From Lasiosphaeris hirsuta (Eukaryota > Ascomycota > Sordariomycetes > Sordariales > Lasiosphaeriaceae), in assembly GCA_030549175.1 (NCBI GenBank), contig JAUKUA010000005.1, forward strand, positions 4,402,001 through 4,466,000: a stretch of DNA of 64,000 bases, given 5' to 3'. Positions 48,904-61,159 of this stretch are shown one piece after another. The translations under genes and the position numbers were made by a program. Positions within the stretch are counted from its first letter, which is position 1, and every line of letters starts with the position of its first letter. The notes under the pieces are model-generated. The model was not told where the DNA came from, made no database searches, and was given only the letters and a program-made list of their open reading frames with translations.

Positions 48904-51767
48904 ATGGACTCGCCCGCGCACACCTTCATCGCGGAGACCGGACTCCCCGCACACCGGCGCCGGAAGGTGCGTCTCGCATGCAATCCGTGCCGTGCCCGTA
49001 AGACTGGCTGCGATGGCAGAAAGCCCGTGTGCACCGCCTGTTCCCTGCGAGGGTGGGAGGACAAGTGCGGATGGCAGGATAGTGTCATGCAGCCGTCCCA
49101 AGCGCTGTAAGTGCAATTTATCATGCGCAACGCTGGTGGCTGTGCAAGAACCGGAGGCCCGAATACTGACCTCATCTAGGACGCTGGTCGAGCTGGATAG
49201 GCGGATCCAGAGATTGGAGAGTGAGGGTATCAGGGTCGACTCCGGCCCGTCCCGCCTGGGGGGCACACCGGACACGGCCTCGAATGGTAGCAACACCCCA
49301 CCCCACCCCCCCCCCCTCCTCCCCCCTTTAAATCCTGCGAAGCAGCACCACCAGTAAGTGGACGGCATGGCTAACCAGAGCGCGGGTAGCTGGCCACTCA
49401 GAGGCAGTTGGCTTTGCCTACGAACGGGAGGAGAGCCCCGACGAGGGCACAGGTCTGCCAGACGAAGACTCGGTTGCCCACCTGTCGTCAAACTCGACCT
49501 TTATGCGCCATGTCGTCGATGCGGCTGGCCAGGACCTGCCTAGAGGCCCCGAATCGGGACCCTCGATGCCGTCGCCCCATCACACCGTCCCCAACTTTGT
49601 CGGCTTCTCGGTAGACACCCTCGACCCGTCCTTCAATGTCTTTGACCGCCAGGCCATCACGCTCCCCCTCCAACGACACGCCGACCCACTGCTCCGCTGG
49701 TTCTGGCGTTTCGTCCACCCCATATTTCCCATCCTTCACAGGCCGTCATTCGAGGCCCAATACAACCAGCTATGGAATTCCGCCACGGCCCCGCTTCAGG
49801 GGAGTGGCGGCTTTGATGAGATTGTGTTCCACGCCATCCTAAACATGGCGCTCGCCATGGGTTGCCAACGTAACGAGGCCATCTCTTTTGCGCAGAGGGA
49901 GTACCAAGCAGAGGAGTACTACAGACGCTCGCAACGCCTCATCTCCATCGAGACGCTCGATTTCTCGTCTCTGCCCGTCGTCCAGCTGCTTTTGCTGCGG
50001 GGCATGTACCTCTACTATGCGAGTAGGGCTGACCGCTGCTGGCTCATGATGGGAGCTGCCATTCGTGTCGCCATCGGGATGGGTCTGCACAAAGGCACCC
50101 CGAAAGGTGCTGCGTCACAGCAAGAGCGAGAAATGTGGCGCAGAGTTTGGTACTCCGGCTGCGTTACGATGGATCAGTATGCTACAAACCCCCCCCCCCT
50201 CGCCTTTGCATCACTTTGAGCCCATGCTAACGCGAACCTACAGAGTTATCTCTAGCACCTTCGGTCGGCCCACCATGATATACAAGCAAATTAACTTATG
50301 CCCCCTTCCCCAGGCAATTGACGATGAGTATCTATCGACGACAAACAAGGATGGTCGCCAGCCCGAACATACCCCCTCACGTCTTAGCCTCGTTGTCTAC
50401 TCGACGATGAGAATGACCGAGCTTCTGGAAGAAGCACGAGCGATCATATTCGCGCCACGACTGAAGGCGAAGCAGGCTGGCGGTGCCAGCAAGGAGCCCG
50501 CGGGGCCAGACCCGACTGCGATCCTCGCCATCAACTCGAAGCTCGACGACTTCCTCCATGAGGTGCCCGAGCATCTCCAACCCGATCACGATTACAGCTC
50601 GTCGGGTCTGAGTGAAGGTGACATTGCTTGCTTTCAGATGCAAGGCGCAGTGTTTCGATCGAGGTAAGCTTAATGACGTTGTCTCGTGAGTGGGCCAATA
50701 TTCTGACGGGATCAGGATCCTGTTTGTGAGATTGTTGCTTCTTCGACCCTCTCTCCTCGCCGAAGTACAAAGATGGGCCTCGCCGACGCCCCCGCCCCAA
50801 CAGACTTCGACAATGAAACTCCAGGAGAGACTCCACCAGGAGATATGCTCGATCTGCCTCTCGACAGTCTACTCCGTATTGGAGGAGATACACCGCAGTC
50901 TCAACAGCGCCTACCAAGTTCCAGCGTGGTATGCGCTTCACTGTAAGAATGCTGCCCCGTGGCATGCACTTGTTCCGGTTCTGATATCCTGTCATAGTTA
51001 GCTTTGCTGCGGCAACAGTCCTCGTGGTTGCGACGCTATCTCCCAACCTCGGAATCCGCTTCGACGTCGAGCCAACCCGCTCGGCGTGGGAGAGAGCGAT
51101 ACAGATTCTCGAGAAGCACAAGGCGCACGTGGCGTCAGCAGAGAAGGGAATCGAGGCGCTTGAGCGTTTCCGCGCCTACATCACCTCGCGGGCGGCGGCG
51201 AGACAGGGTGAGTCGGTAGCGCGGTCATTCAGTACGTCGCCAAGTTCCGCTGGTACTTGCTGGTCCTCACACAGCGGCTCCTTAGGTTCATCACGCACAG
51301 TCTCGGAGGCTACGAACAGCCCCAGCCCGTACAACAGCCCGAATTACCCTCCTGGCCAACACCAATCCCTACAGGGCCAGTACCCGCAACAACAACAACA
51401 ACAACAACAACAAACGCCGTACCAGCAGCCGTCGCCGCCCCACCAGTCGCCGCACCCGCAGCAGCTTCATCAGCAACAGCAACAACAGCAACAACAACAA
51501 CAGCAACAGCAACAACAACAACAACTGCTACACCAACGGCAGCTCCAGCAGCTCCAACAGCAACAGCTACAGCATCAGCAACACCTCGGCCAGCCGACCA
51601 CAGTGGGCATGCAAAGCATGACGGTGGATATGCAAGGCATGTTCTCACACCAGCACACAGGTATGATGATGGAAGGGTTGGACGAATTTTTGGGTTCTCA
51701 CTCCTTGGATGAGGCATGGTTGGCGACACAAGATTTTGGGCAGGACGATTGGATGCTGCACTGCTGA
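48904..51767 (+). CDS. Zn2Cys6 transcription factor with fungal_trans domain and poly-Gln C-terminus
   Basis: Seven exons fit splice signals and phase: 48904-49106, 49180-49286, 49390-50176, 50244-50663, 50716-50942, 50998-51207 and 51286-51767, giving 811 residues. The binuclear cluster is C-x2-C-x6-C-x6-C-x2-C-x8-C at about residues 26-55 (CNPCRARKTGCDGRKPVCTA). A short coiled coil follows (LVELDRRIQRLESEG). The central region is a fungal_trans domain (HPIFPILHRPSFEAQYNQLW, MDQVISSTFGRPTM). The C-terminus has long Gln tracts and ends in an acidic/hydrophobic SLDEAWLATQDFGQDDWMLH, a candidate activation domain. The last intron (51208-51285, 78 nt) is a multiple of three, so keeping it adds 26 residues without a stop. 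It is divergent from the hydrolase gene. Target genes unknown. Confidence 0.87.
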
Positions 51768-52624
51768 GCATGAGTTCCACGATATAATGAACCGGAGTAA
51801 TGGAAGTGGCGGGGATGTCGCAGCCCAGAATCGGTGGGAGCTGTGGGCCAGGGCGTTGTGTAATCGGGCGCGTCATGACATTCGTTTGGAACAAAATACC
51901 TTTCAGGAGTAACGAGTCTTTTATGGCTCTGGAACCGGGGATAAATGGGTCTGGGCATCGGGGTAACGGGTCATCATCTCATACGCACGAAAGTTTGGAT
52001 TCGGAGACGCATCGGCAAGAAAGTTAAATATGAGGATAGTTTAATGAACCAACTATCAAGTATGGAGGCCGCCAGTCTGACAAGGGTTGTGTGGTCGAGT
52101 TGTTTTGTTTTGGGGGAATGCCCTATGGGGAGGGGCGAGGGACTGAGGATTCCATTGTTTACTTTTCGCACTGTCTCCGCCCCTTCCCCCGCGCATCCTC
52201 CTCAGGAAGGTCGGTAAATGCTGACATGCTGACCTACCTTGCTCACTGTTACTGTAGGGCCCTCGACTCCAACCAGAGCGCAGCCATGGGTTTGGTGTCG
52301 TGTGGTAGGTGCAGGGCCGTCCAGGCCCAACGGCTCCTAGATTGGAAGGAGCAAGGGCTGGCAGCAACCCAGCGAGCAGCGAATGCAAGGAAACGTTTGG
52401 CATCACTTTCTTTCCATTCTGTAGGTTTGAGTTTTCTTTCTCAGCAGGTATGACTCCCTTGACAGCGAACAAAACAGGCAGGAGCAAAATACTATAAACC
52501 CCTCCCCCCCCCCCCTCGCTTGAGATTCCTCCTCCAGCACCTTCAGTGCCCAGTATGGTATGCTTGGTCGAAAGGTAATGGGGGCGATTTCTTTGCCTTC
52601 ATCGTTGCTGTTCAATGTGTCCGA
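51768..52624. other. 0.86-kb intergenic region
   Basis: 3' regions of two convergent genes. No gene or RNA seen. A C tract lies at about 52503-52514. Confidence 0.45.
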
Positions 52625-54628
52625 CTAACTATGCAAATGTCCATACCTCCTGTGGTACACCTTCTCATGCTCAACCACCTCAGCCCTTTGCACAAACTCC
52701 CCACCCGCGCCGACTTCGATGTACGGCATCCGAGTGACCTCCAATCTCCATCTCCCCCTCCACTGCACGAACCGCAAGCCCAGCCACCACACAACCCCAA
52801 TCAGCGGAGCAGCCCAGCCCACCGTCGGACCCACCCAATACGGCAGATCCCCATCCCCCAAGTCCGGCTTGCTCGCCGTCGGGGCCACAAACACGGCCAC
52901 GAGCAGGAACCCCAAGCCCAAAGTCCCCACGATAGCCGGGAGCGGGTCGAACCACGGCCGCCACTGCGACTTGCGCGTCCACCTCCGGCGTCCCCCGTCT
53001 CTCGAGAACCACGAGTCGACCTTGAGGTACAAGAGGCCCGCCACCGTGAAGAGTCCCAACACGCCAATGATTGTAAAAGACTTAAAGAATGTCAGCAGCC
53101 CGTAGGCCTGCGACGGCTTCAGGGGAATCCCAACGCCCAGCACCAAGACAACGGCGGTGCCCCAGTGCAGCACGGTCGCTGCGATGGGGGTCTGCTCGCG
53201 ATGCCGCTCCATGTCTCCCAGCGCCGGGGCGCTGTGCCGATATGAGGACGAGGGGGCCGATGTGAGGCGGGACAACAGCGTGTCGCTCCCCTTGGCGAAC
53301 ATGAGCGACCACGGCAGGATGCCCTCCTTGGCAACTTCTTGCTTGACGCGCGACGCCGTGAATGTCTGCGCCATGATGCTGCCGACGATGAAGATTGCGA
53401 GTATCACGGCGACCAGCTGCACCACGCCGTCCTCGCCCAGGTCTCCTCCATAGCCGCCGTCCGTGTTGCCTGATACCTTTTCGAAAAAGGCGATGACTAT
53501 GTTGGTTGGTAGCGACGCCGTGTCGTCGTACGGGACCACGCAGAGGTAGCTGACGTTGGTCAGCGGGAAGAAGACGGCCACGGCCATGATGGCCAGGGTC
53601 GTGGCTTTGGGGAAGATCTTTTTCGGCTCCCTGACTTCGGCCAGAACATAAAAGGGCTGCTCGTATCCGCCGTATGGGTACAGGGCATAGACAAGCGCAA
53701 GCACCACGTCACCAAACGTCCCCCCTGCGCCGTGGCCTTGGAAGGTTATGTTCCGACACCTGCTGTCGTGGTTGGAGCCATACCCGATCCCGGCAAAGAC
53801 AAGGAAGAGGATGAAGAGCATTTTGACAACGGCGAACGCGTTGTTGAGACCGATGGTGAACTTGCGCGTCGATATGTTGAAGAGGGCGCACCCAGTCAGC
53901 ACTCCAACGGCCCAACCGAGAACGGCACCCTTGTTGACGCAGGAGTCTGCTCCCCGGCATTTTGGGTGTCGGGCCATCTCAACAAAGATGCCGAACTGGA
54001 TGGCATTGCCCGCTAGATTCCCAAAGACGATAAAGGTGATGCCGAACACGCAGGTGGCGAGCAGAGCGGGCCGCTTGTATATGTACTCGAGCTTTAGAGC
54101 GTCAGAGGCAGCTGAGATTGGGCCTAAAAGGAAACCCACGCACGTAGTTCTTGTCCCCGCCGCTTCGTGGAGCCGACCTCCTGAGCCATACCCTGTCATG
54201 GAGGATGTTGTAAAAGGGCACCGACATGCCCACCTCTAGCCAGCACACCGTGATGGACAACACAAGGAGCCCAGCAATCACCCACAACACGATGGCGAGC
54301 CCGGAACTCCCCGCATAGAGGAGAACATTGACCGGTTGGGCAAAGATACCGCTGCCTATTATCCGATTCATGATGAGACAAAACACGGTGAAGAAGCCGA
54401 GCCGCTGGGATGTCGTCGGGGCCACATCATAGAGCTATTGCGCACTTGGTGAGCCAACATCACCTCGTAGCCCAACTGCTGCATCTCGCTTACATTCTTC
54501 TCGGCGTTGAGGTTGTCGATGGCCTGTTGAAGCCCTTCTCTCGTCAGCACCTGGTACTCTCTCTCCTCCTCGGCTTCGTCCAAGTTTCGGTCCGCCATCT
54601 CCATGGGAGCATCCGCTTTCGTCGGCAT
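52625..54628 (-). CDS. amino acid permease, APC superfamily (LAT/methionine permease-like)
   Basis: Three exons: 54628-54494, 54434-54144 and 54091-52625, giving 630 residues. Exon 1 supplies a hydrophilic N-terminus and joins NAEKN to LYDVAPTTSQRLGFF. TM1 follows with FCLIMNRIIGSGIFAQP, the GxG-type substrate loop of APC carriers. Exon 2 ends APRSGGDKNY and exon 3 resumes LEYIYKRPALLATCVFG, a block characteristic of fungal high-affinity methionine permease-like (MUP1/LAT) proteins. About twelve membrane segments are visible. The acceptor of intron 2 is AAG, unusual but the only one that gives this conserved join. In-frame upstream Met codons (for example 54667) could extend the N-terminus. 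A plus-strand gene is divergent, 704 bp away. Substrate is probably an amino acid. Confidence 0.88.
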
Positions 54629-55331
54629 GATCTTTGCTTCGCCCACAAGCATCGGCAGGAGTCGTCTGGACATCAAAGTACAAGCCCCAAAGCAAAGTGT
54701 GCCTCGGAAACACTGCCGCCGGCCCCTTGCCTTATACATCGACACAGACACCCTCCGCCAAGCCCTGGCGTAACGGTCCTGCAGCACGAAGGGGGGGCGC
54801 GCGCGGGCGGATGGGCCACCCCGTTCGGTACCCGAGACAAACGTGGCTCGGTGCATTGGGGTTGTCCCGTTGCCCAATTGCCGTGGCAGCCACCACGAAA
54901 ACTGGTTTTCTAGCGCCCAGTATGTGTACAGGCTCCCTGACCTGATAGGTGGCTTCCCGTCAGCCGAGCGAGCTGTGCTGGCGAGAGACAGGTGGTGAGG
55001 TGCTATTTCGACCCGCGATGACGGTGCGGGTGCTATTTCAAGGTGCGCCACGCGCTGAGCCTGATACCGCGGCGAGGTGCGTGCCGACGCATGGCTATGC
55101 CGCATTCTTCCTTGATCGGCGGTGTCACAATGATAAGGGGGCCCAGGATCCCAAGGACACGTTCTCGTCTCCCGCTGTCCGCTCCCCCGGGGAGGGGGGG
55201 TTGTGAGTTTTCTACTCTCTCCCGCCCCGGCCCGTTGCATAAATTCATACCTGTGCAGAGCCCCCCTTGTCGCGATCCAACTCCAACGAAGTTTCGTGCA
55301 ATCTTTGTTCTGGTCAACTGTCTGTCGTAAA
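54629..55331. other. 0.7-kb divergent intergenic region
   Basis: Between the starts of the permease and the hypothetical gene at 55332. Long minus frame here is a shadow continuing from permease exon 1. No RNA or repeat. Confidence 0.45.
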
Positions 55332-56868
55332 ATGACCATGGCGACACTGGCGGACTGGCCCAACCAGTTTGGAGCCGAACAGCCAACAGATGTCTTTTTC
55401 CTCACCAAGCAACGGCAGCTCTCGCTTTACCGGCACAACAATAGCAACCGCGTGTTTCGTGTTGTCGAGAGCGCATTGTCTGAGGCGAATCGAAGCAGGC
55501 TGTTCCTCAATCTCAACACCGACGCCATCTTGCTCTTGTACGCGATCTCGCAACCGCCGCGGACCGGCCATGACATACAAGTTGGATACTTCGAGGGTAA
55601 GATGCCGGTGCTGTACTCGTTGCGCGACAGAACTGAAGCCCTCCGGTTCCAGCGGCTCGTGACTGGATTCCGCACGGTGGAGAGCTTCGAGAGAGTGGGG
55701 TGCTCCGTTGTCTTTCGCAGCAGGCTCGGCGTTTTTGGCCGTGACAATGAGCGAGAAGGGCGTGGAGAGGTTCAGTTTTGGAGGCCCATGGATACTGCAC
55801 CGGAACCGAGGGGTCTCCCTCCGATGAGACCATCGACAAGGTCGCTACCGCAAAGCCTGGCGGCACCCTTGACAATCTGCCAAGCTGAGCGGAGATCAAG
55901 TGTTATTACCGTGCAGCCGGACCGTTCTGGAGATAGGGAGCTCGTCATCTCGGCCGCAGCGTCAAGGCCCATTCTCATGGTCTTTATCCAAAGCTCAAGC
56001 CGGTACACGATGCTAAGGATAGACGGTAGGTGCAATGAAACAGCTGGGCTTGTGAAAACAACATGGAAGCTGACAATAAGCAGTCACCGACCTCGTGTGC
56101 AAACACGTGCCTGGAAACTGGATCGAGATCTCGTCGGCGAATCGGTCTTTTGTGATCGAAAGCCTATCAGTCGAAAAGTCGGAACGGCAGCTGTGGAACA
56201 TTTGCGCCATGGGGATGGGGGCTGAGAATAAGGACGCAGGCATCGAGTTGCTCAGGTGCACCAACCTTTCGTTGGAGTTTCAGGGGCCACAACAGATTGC
56301 GGACTTTGAGAAACGGATGCTTTATCTGAAGGTGCAGTGGCTCAAATCGGAACAGCAAAGAACAACAACACTCAACGCCATGAGCAGCGGAAAGCTTACA
56401 GCGACATCAGTATCGTCAAGGTTGACGACGAGCCCCGTGTCCTTTCCAAGTATTCCCGCTGTCGCGGCTACCAGGCCCGGGGAGTGTTACGAGCTCGCGA
56501 CTGAGCCGCTGGCTCAGGAGCTTGATAGCGTCTCACTCAACGACATTGCTGAGTTGGATGGCAGCGGAGTGCACGTTGATGGATGGAATAACTGGGACAG
56601 CACGCCCGCGGGCATGCCACGAACGTCTTGGGAGCCAATTCTTGGGTCGCAGCCCAACCTCCCACCGCCGGAAGCCAACTTCACGTCGACGCAGGAAGAT
56701 GACAGGGTAGACGCACCGGGGCGTAGATGGCGCTTTCTGGAGAGACTTCGCCCCTCGGCCGATAGGCCGCGGCGATTGACAACGGAAGAACTTCCAACAG
56801 ACCGCGGGTCCACCGACGACCCCGGACTAATACACCAGTGCCCATCACGGCTCGGCTGCCTCCGATAA
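55332..56868 (+). CDS. hypothetical fungal protein, unrecognised
   Basis: Two exons, 55332-56025 and 56084-56868 (58-nt intron, branch GCTGAC), giving 492 residues. The N-terminal half is mixed alpha/beta with sequence such as FFLTKQRQLSLYRHNNSNRV, PVLYSLRDRTEALRFQRLVT and ERVGCSVVFRSRLGVFG; the middle includes LVISAAASRPILMVFIQSSS and CKHVPGNWIEISSANRSFV. Residues after about 340 are low-complexity Ser/Thr/Pro-rich. I see no signal peptide, membrane segment or known motif. Repeating beta-strand pairs with basic loops hint at PH-like or propeller modules, but that is a guess. Its stop codon lies inside the convergent NiCoT gene: the two CDSs overlap by 24 bp. Confidence 0.75.
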
Positions 56869-58128
56869 CCTGGTTTCGCTCGGCGACTGACCGGCGGCAT
56901 TCCTGTCCACCCGCCTCCTCCAAGGTCGGTATACCAAGACAGACCCAAGTCCGACCAGCAAAAACACGCCGCATATGCTCCCCCCGATGACTTCGAAATG
57001 GTCGCCGATTGCGCCAACTCCGTCCCAAAAACGGCCCTCGGGCTCGGCAACATGCTGGATCAGGGAAAGCAGCTGGATGATGCCGATGAAGGCTGATACA
57101 AAGACGGTAATGCCGGTCAGGACAATGGAGTAGTACATGATGGCGACCACGTCTCTGGAAAAGGCTTTCGACGTGTAGAGCGCCATCATTAGGGCGCCAT
57201 CAGTAGTATCCAAGAGACACATGCCCGCTGAGAAATCATCAGTAACTGGATGAAGTTGTTCGGCAAACCACTCACCCGTAAAGAGGACCGGAAAGATCAA
57301 AATCAGCCACATGCTCGTACCCTGGGCCGCCTGGATGCTTGCGATACCGAGGATCGCAATCTCGGAGCTTGTATCGAAACCCAGCCCAAACAAGACGCCG
57401 AGCGGAAACATCTTCCACGGCCTATCCACAACCCTGAAAACCTTGCGAAACACATTCGACAGGAACCCCGCGCCCTCGAGCTTCAGCTGCCCGGCAGCCG
57501 CCGCGCCGCCGTCGTCCACCTCCCCGCTGTCGTCCACCTCGCCGCCCTCGGGGTTCCCGGCGCCGCCACCCACGACAGGGGCCTGCCGCGCGGCGCGCTG
57601 CTCGGCCAAGAGCTCCTTCAGCCGCTGCACCAGCTTCCACAGCACCCACCCATTGCCCGCGCACAGCAGCAGCAAGAAGGCGGCCGACACGCTCGTCCCG
57701 ATGATGCCGCCCACGCGCTGGAAATTGTCGAAGCGGTCGCGCAGCGCGCCTGACGTGGCCGCCACCACGACGCACGTGACGATGACGATGGTGGAGTGGC
57801 CCAGGCTGAAGAAGGTGCCGACGGCGACGGGGCGCTGGCCCGACGCGATCAGCCGCCGCGTCATCAGGTCGATGGCGCTGATGTGGTCGGCGTCGAGCGC
57901 GTGCCGCAGCCCCAGCGTGTACGAGAGCACCGCTGGTGAGATCAGCTTGGGGAAGTACCGCAGCAGCACGCCGGCGCCTGCCCATATCGCCATGTTGATG
58001 ATGATGAGGAGCCCGATGAGGCGGAGAGCGGGGGTCGGGATCGCCGCGAGCGGGGCCGGGACGCCCGGCAGGCGGAGGGAGGGGAACCGGCTGCGAATGC
58101 GGATGTGGGGGAGGCAGAAGTTTGGCAT
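56845..58128 (-). CDS. NiCoT nickel/cobalt transporter (HoxN/NixA/Nic1 family)
   Basis: Membrane permease for Ni2+ or Co2+, serving urease or other nickel enzymes in fungi. ATG 58128. The signature LRHALDADHISAIDLMTR in TM2 is present, with LGFDTSSEIAIL and AGMCLLDTTDGALMMAL, the other NiCoT motifs. A 48-nt intron (57275-57228; donor GTGAGT, branch CTGAT, acceptor CTCAG) interrupts the third motif. Splicing gives FPVLFTAGMCLLDTTDG, exactly the family form, and 411 residues. The unspliced frame stays open and would insert 16 residues there. A Gly/Ala/Asp-rich loop of about 50 residues separates the two halves, as usual in fungal members. The 3' end overlaps the convergent hypothetical gene. 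Confidence 0.94.
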   Translation of the reverse strand: MPNFCLPHIRIRSRFPSLRLPGVPAPLAAIPTPALRLIGLLIIINMAIWAGAGVLLRYFPKLISPAVLSYTLGLRHALDADHISAIDLMTRRLIASGQRPVAVGTFFSLGHSTIVIVTCVVVAATSGALRDRFDNFQRVGGIIGTSVSAAFLLLLCAGNGWVLWKLVQRLKELLAEQRAARQAPVVGGGAGNPEGGEVDDSGEVDDGGAAAAGQLKLEGAGFLSNVFRKVFRVVDRPWKMFPLGVLFGLGFDTSSEIAILGIASIQAAQGTSMWLILIFPVLFTGEWFAEQLHPVTDDFSAGMCLLDTTDGALMMALYTSKAFSRDVVAIMYYSIVLTGITVFVSAFIGIIQLLSLIQHVAEPEGRFWDGVGAIGDHFEVIGGSICGVFLLVGLGSVLVYRPWRRRVDRNAAGQSPSETRLSEAAEP

Positions 58129-59512
58129 TGTTTTTTTCGAGGATCCCGGCTCCGGGACAGGGGTTGCGGGAGGGATGGGTTGACGGATGCTTCGGATAGG
58201 GATGAAGCAGGAGATGTGATTTTGGAGAGGCTCGTATCAAGCTTTTGCTTTTCGTGGTGCTTCAGACAGCGTAATCGCACATGTCGTTACATATGGAAAG
58301 AAAATAAAAAAATGCTCGAGTTTGCCAAGTTCAACTCCCTTGCCCGCCACGGCTGCCAAGTTGAGCCATTTGCAAGATACTGAATCTTGCATAGCCTGCG
58401 TGGATCCGTCTCTGGTTTTGCTCGGCTTGTTACGTGACGGCAGTTATAAACGCCCTACTCCGCAACGCTTTATCGTAGGGTGGAAGCTTAATCAATGGTG
58501 CTAGCATGCAGCACGACCCCTCTTCCTCCACTCCTCTGCTCTGTCTCCTGCAGTGTGATAAGCTGCCTTATCGTTGTTTCGGAACGAGGCGACATTATTA
58601 GTAATGAGGCATTGTCGTCGTGTGACATAGAGTCGCGATGGGAAGGTGAGTGATTGACAACACAATGTAGAGGGTCAAGATCGGTTTGATTGAATTGTCG
58701 GGTGTTTTGAGACAGTAACGCGTGGGTGTAAATGCGGAATTGACGCAGAAGAAGCTGGCAATGCGAAAAATCAACTCTGATTGATGAAAACTTTTTAAAA
58801 AAAATTGATGGTGGCCAGTGTCGGGAATCGAGCTTGTACTTTTACTCGGCTGTTATTTTATTTACTTTTTTGCCCCAAGCGGCTTTGTTTTCCTCATTTT
58901 TATTTTTTTGTCAGGGCGTGACACTTTTTGCTGTCACCCAGATATTGTTCTGGGTCTGGGGGGGCCCTGAGTTCTCATGTCCGAGCTGTCCTTTTTTGAG
59001 GATGCTGGATTAATTGCTTTCTCTAGCATCTGGCTGTTGCCTCTCTGCCGTTTTACGGCTCTCAGCCTGGCAACTGACTGGTCTAGCTCTCTCTGTTAAT
59101 ATCGGGCGGATATTTTCTCTGCCCTTGTCTCGCCACCCCTGGGGGTGGATGACTTTATTTGCCAATCGGTGATCAGTCGACTATTTTAGGTCAGCTAAAG
59201 ATTCATGTGAAAGCGAGTGCACTGCTAAATTGACCACTGGCCACCTGTTTTTGTTGAAAGGAAGGTGGGGGCACTAATACATATACCCTAGACTGTCCGG
59301 GCAGGCGCAGGCGGGCATTGAGGGTGGTGAGCAGGTGGGGGAAGGAGCAGTGCGGCGGCGAGCAATAAACGACCAGGGTTGTCCTTCTCCCTTGCCATCC
59401 ATCTTCTCCACCTTGCCCTTGGGTTCATCGCGAAGCCGAGTTCAAGGGTATTAAGCTATCTCAAGATGTATATGTGTGCCCCTGAAATGGAAACAACTGA
59501 TCCGACCGTCTG
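58129..59512. other. 1.4-kb intergenic region
   Basis: No gene, RNA or repeat I can support. AT-rich stretches at 58790-58920 hold A and T tracts. Frames are short. Confidence 0.45.
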
Positions 59513-61159
59513 CTAATATCCCGGCACAAGCAGCTTGCCTAGGATGGAAAAAGGCACCTGCCAGTCCTGCATTCTGACTCCGGCATAGCCCTTGACGAAC
59601 CACCAGCCACTGAAGGAGAACCAGCAGAATACCCAGACATACCCGGCAAGCCGGCAAAGAGCCGCACCTAGAGACTGCAGAATCACCGCTTTCCTGGTCG
59701 GGGTCACCTCCCCGGCCCCATTCGCGCTGCCAGATGCCACCGACTCGGCATGTCCATCCCCCGAGCTAGCCGGTTGCTGCGGCTCCTTGGGCTTCTGTTT
59801 TGTTTTGGAGTCTCCCTGTGCTGGCTGCGGAGCCCACACGTAGCGGCTGAATAGCTTCGTGGCAGCAACCTCGACCATTGTCGCTATTGGCTGGAGCAAG
59901 AAGAATATGCTCATGTCCGAGATGAGGCTGGCGAGCGGGTAGTAGCCTGGCGCCACCGCACCGACGCTCAGAACGTGAAAGAAGGCGCTGATGACGAAGG
60001 CAGTTGTGAGGTGGATGAAATATGCCAAGCTCGATCGCCGGGGAATGCGCAGAACATTGACGATGGAGTGGCTGATGCCGAGGCATGGCTGGTTGTGTCA
60101 GTATTGAAGCCGTGACGATTCATGAATCAAGGGGCTGAAGTTGCTTGGACAAGGAGGTCTTCGACATGAAAGGGGGGGCCCCACCTGACGGATGTATTGG
60201 TGCCAAAACTTTCCCCAGACGTTGCTGATGGTGTAACAGTCGGCGATACTTCCGAATAGGGGCGGCCATTCCTGCAGAAAAGGTCAACATCCACCCCCCT
60301 GGAAACACCGAGCTATAGACACGACAACATCCCTAGAAGCACTCACCTCGGGCCCGTTCAACCCCGTCGCCACACCAATCGCAGCCCCAAGATTGAACTG
60401 CATCGTCATCCCGCAGTACGTCACCAAGACCATCAACAGCTCCGCGAACAGGATCCTCCCGACGACGTCGTGGTCCCACGCCCACCCCTCGGGGATGACG
60501 AGCTTCCGCTCGGCAAGGATAACCCCATCCCACACCAGATAGCACCAAAACGCCCTCCATAAACATCCAGCAACAAACCCCGCCCTCGCCACCTCCCCCC
60601 GGCGCCTGGCCTCCCGCATCGCGACCCGCTGCGCATTGATCGCCCGACTGCCGAAATTCCAGCCCACCGCCCGCGGCGTGACGAACAGCCGGACGCCCCA
60701 CCACACCTTGGCCCAGCTACCCTCCTTCGGCGCCCCCCCGGCACTCGGGCCGTCCCCCGCCGCAGACCCAGACGCCGGGGAGCCACCACCATCATCACCC
60801 ACGCGCCAGAACTCGCGCTCGGGCGTGTGCAGCACCAGGCGCTCGACTGTGGGCAGCACAAAGAGCCAGGTGCACGCGAGGCCGTAGCGCAGGGCGCGCA
60901 TGTCGCCAGTGTTGGGCGGCCAGGAGGAGGCGGTTGCGCGCCACTGGAGGAGAGCGGCCAGGACGAGGACGAGGGCGCCACGGCCTGGGAAGGGCGGGGG
61001 GAAGTAGGCTAGGGCGAGGAGGAGGGGGAGGAGCATGTGCGGGAGGATGCCGAGGACGGTGGTTGTGGTGGATGGGGTTGCTGGGAGGGGGGGCATGGTT
61101 GGGTTGGACATGGTATATTGTGGTTTGCCTGGTCTGGGAACTGATTTTGTGATTGACAT
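59513..61159 (-). CDS. wax-synthase-like MBOAT acyltransferase
   Basis: Three exons: 61159-60347, 60271-60185 and 60088-59513, giving 491 residues (443-491 depending on start; an in-frame ATG at 61111 is as good). Integral membrane protein with about eight segments. Family landmarks: GVRLFVTPRAVGWNFGSRAI (the RGIGWNW block), GSIADCYTISNVWGKFWHQY in the short middle exon, and ISAFFHVLSVGAVAPG with the active-site histidine. These enzymes transfer acyl groups to alcohols; fungal relatives are common in secondary-metabolite clusters (meroterpenoid acetyltransferases), but no such cluster is visible here. A 90-residue loop is Lys/Pro/Gly-rich (GDSKTKQKPKEPQQPASSG). Donor of the middle intron is GTGGGG. 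Substrate unknown. Confidence 0.86.

Noticed and set aside
51257..51712. Thr/Ala-rich frame overlapping the regulator's poly-Gln exon
   Set aside because: It is the +1 shadow of the CAA/CAG run; the other frame ends in a sensible acidic C-terminus.
54629..55408. long upstream extension of the permease frame to 55408
   Set aside because: The frame stays open but the text (for example Arg/Pro/Ser-rich) is not permease-like and it would run into the divergent gene's promoter and start.
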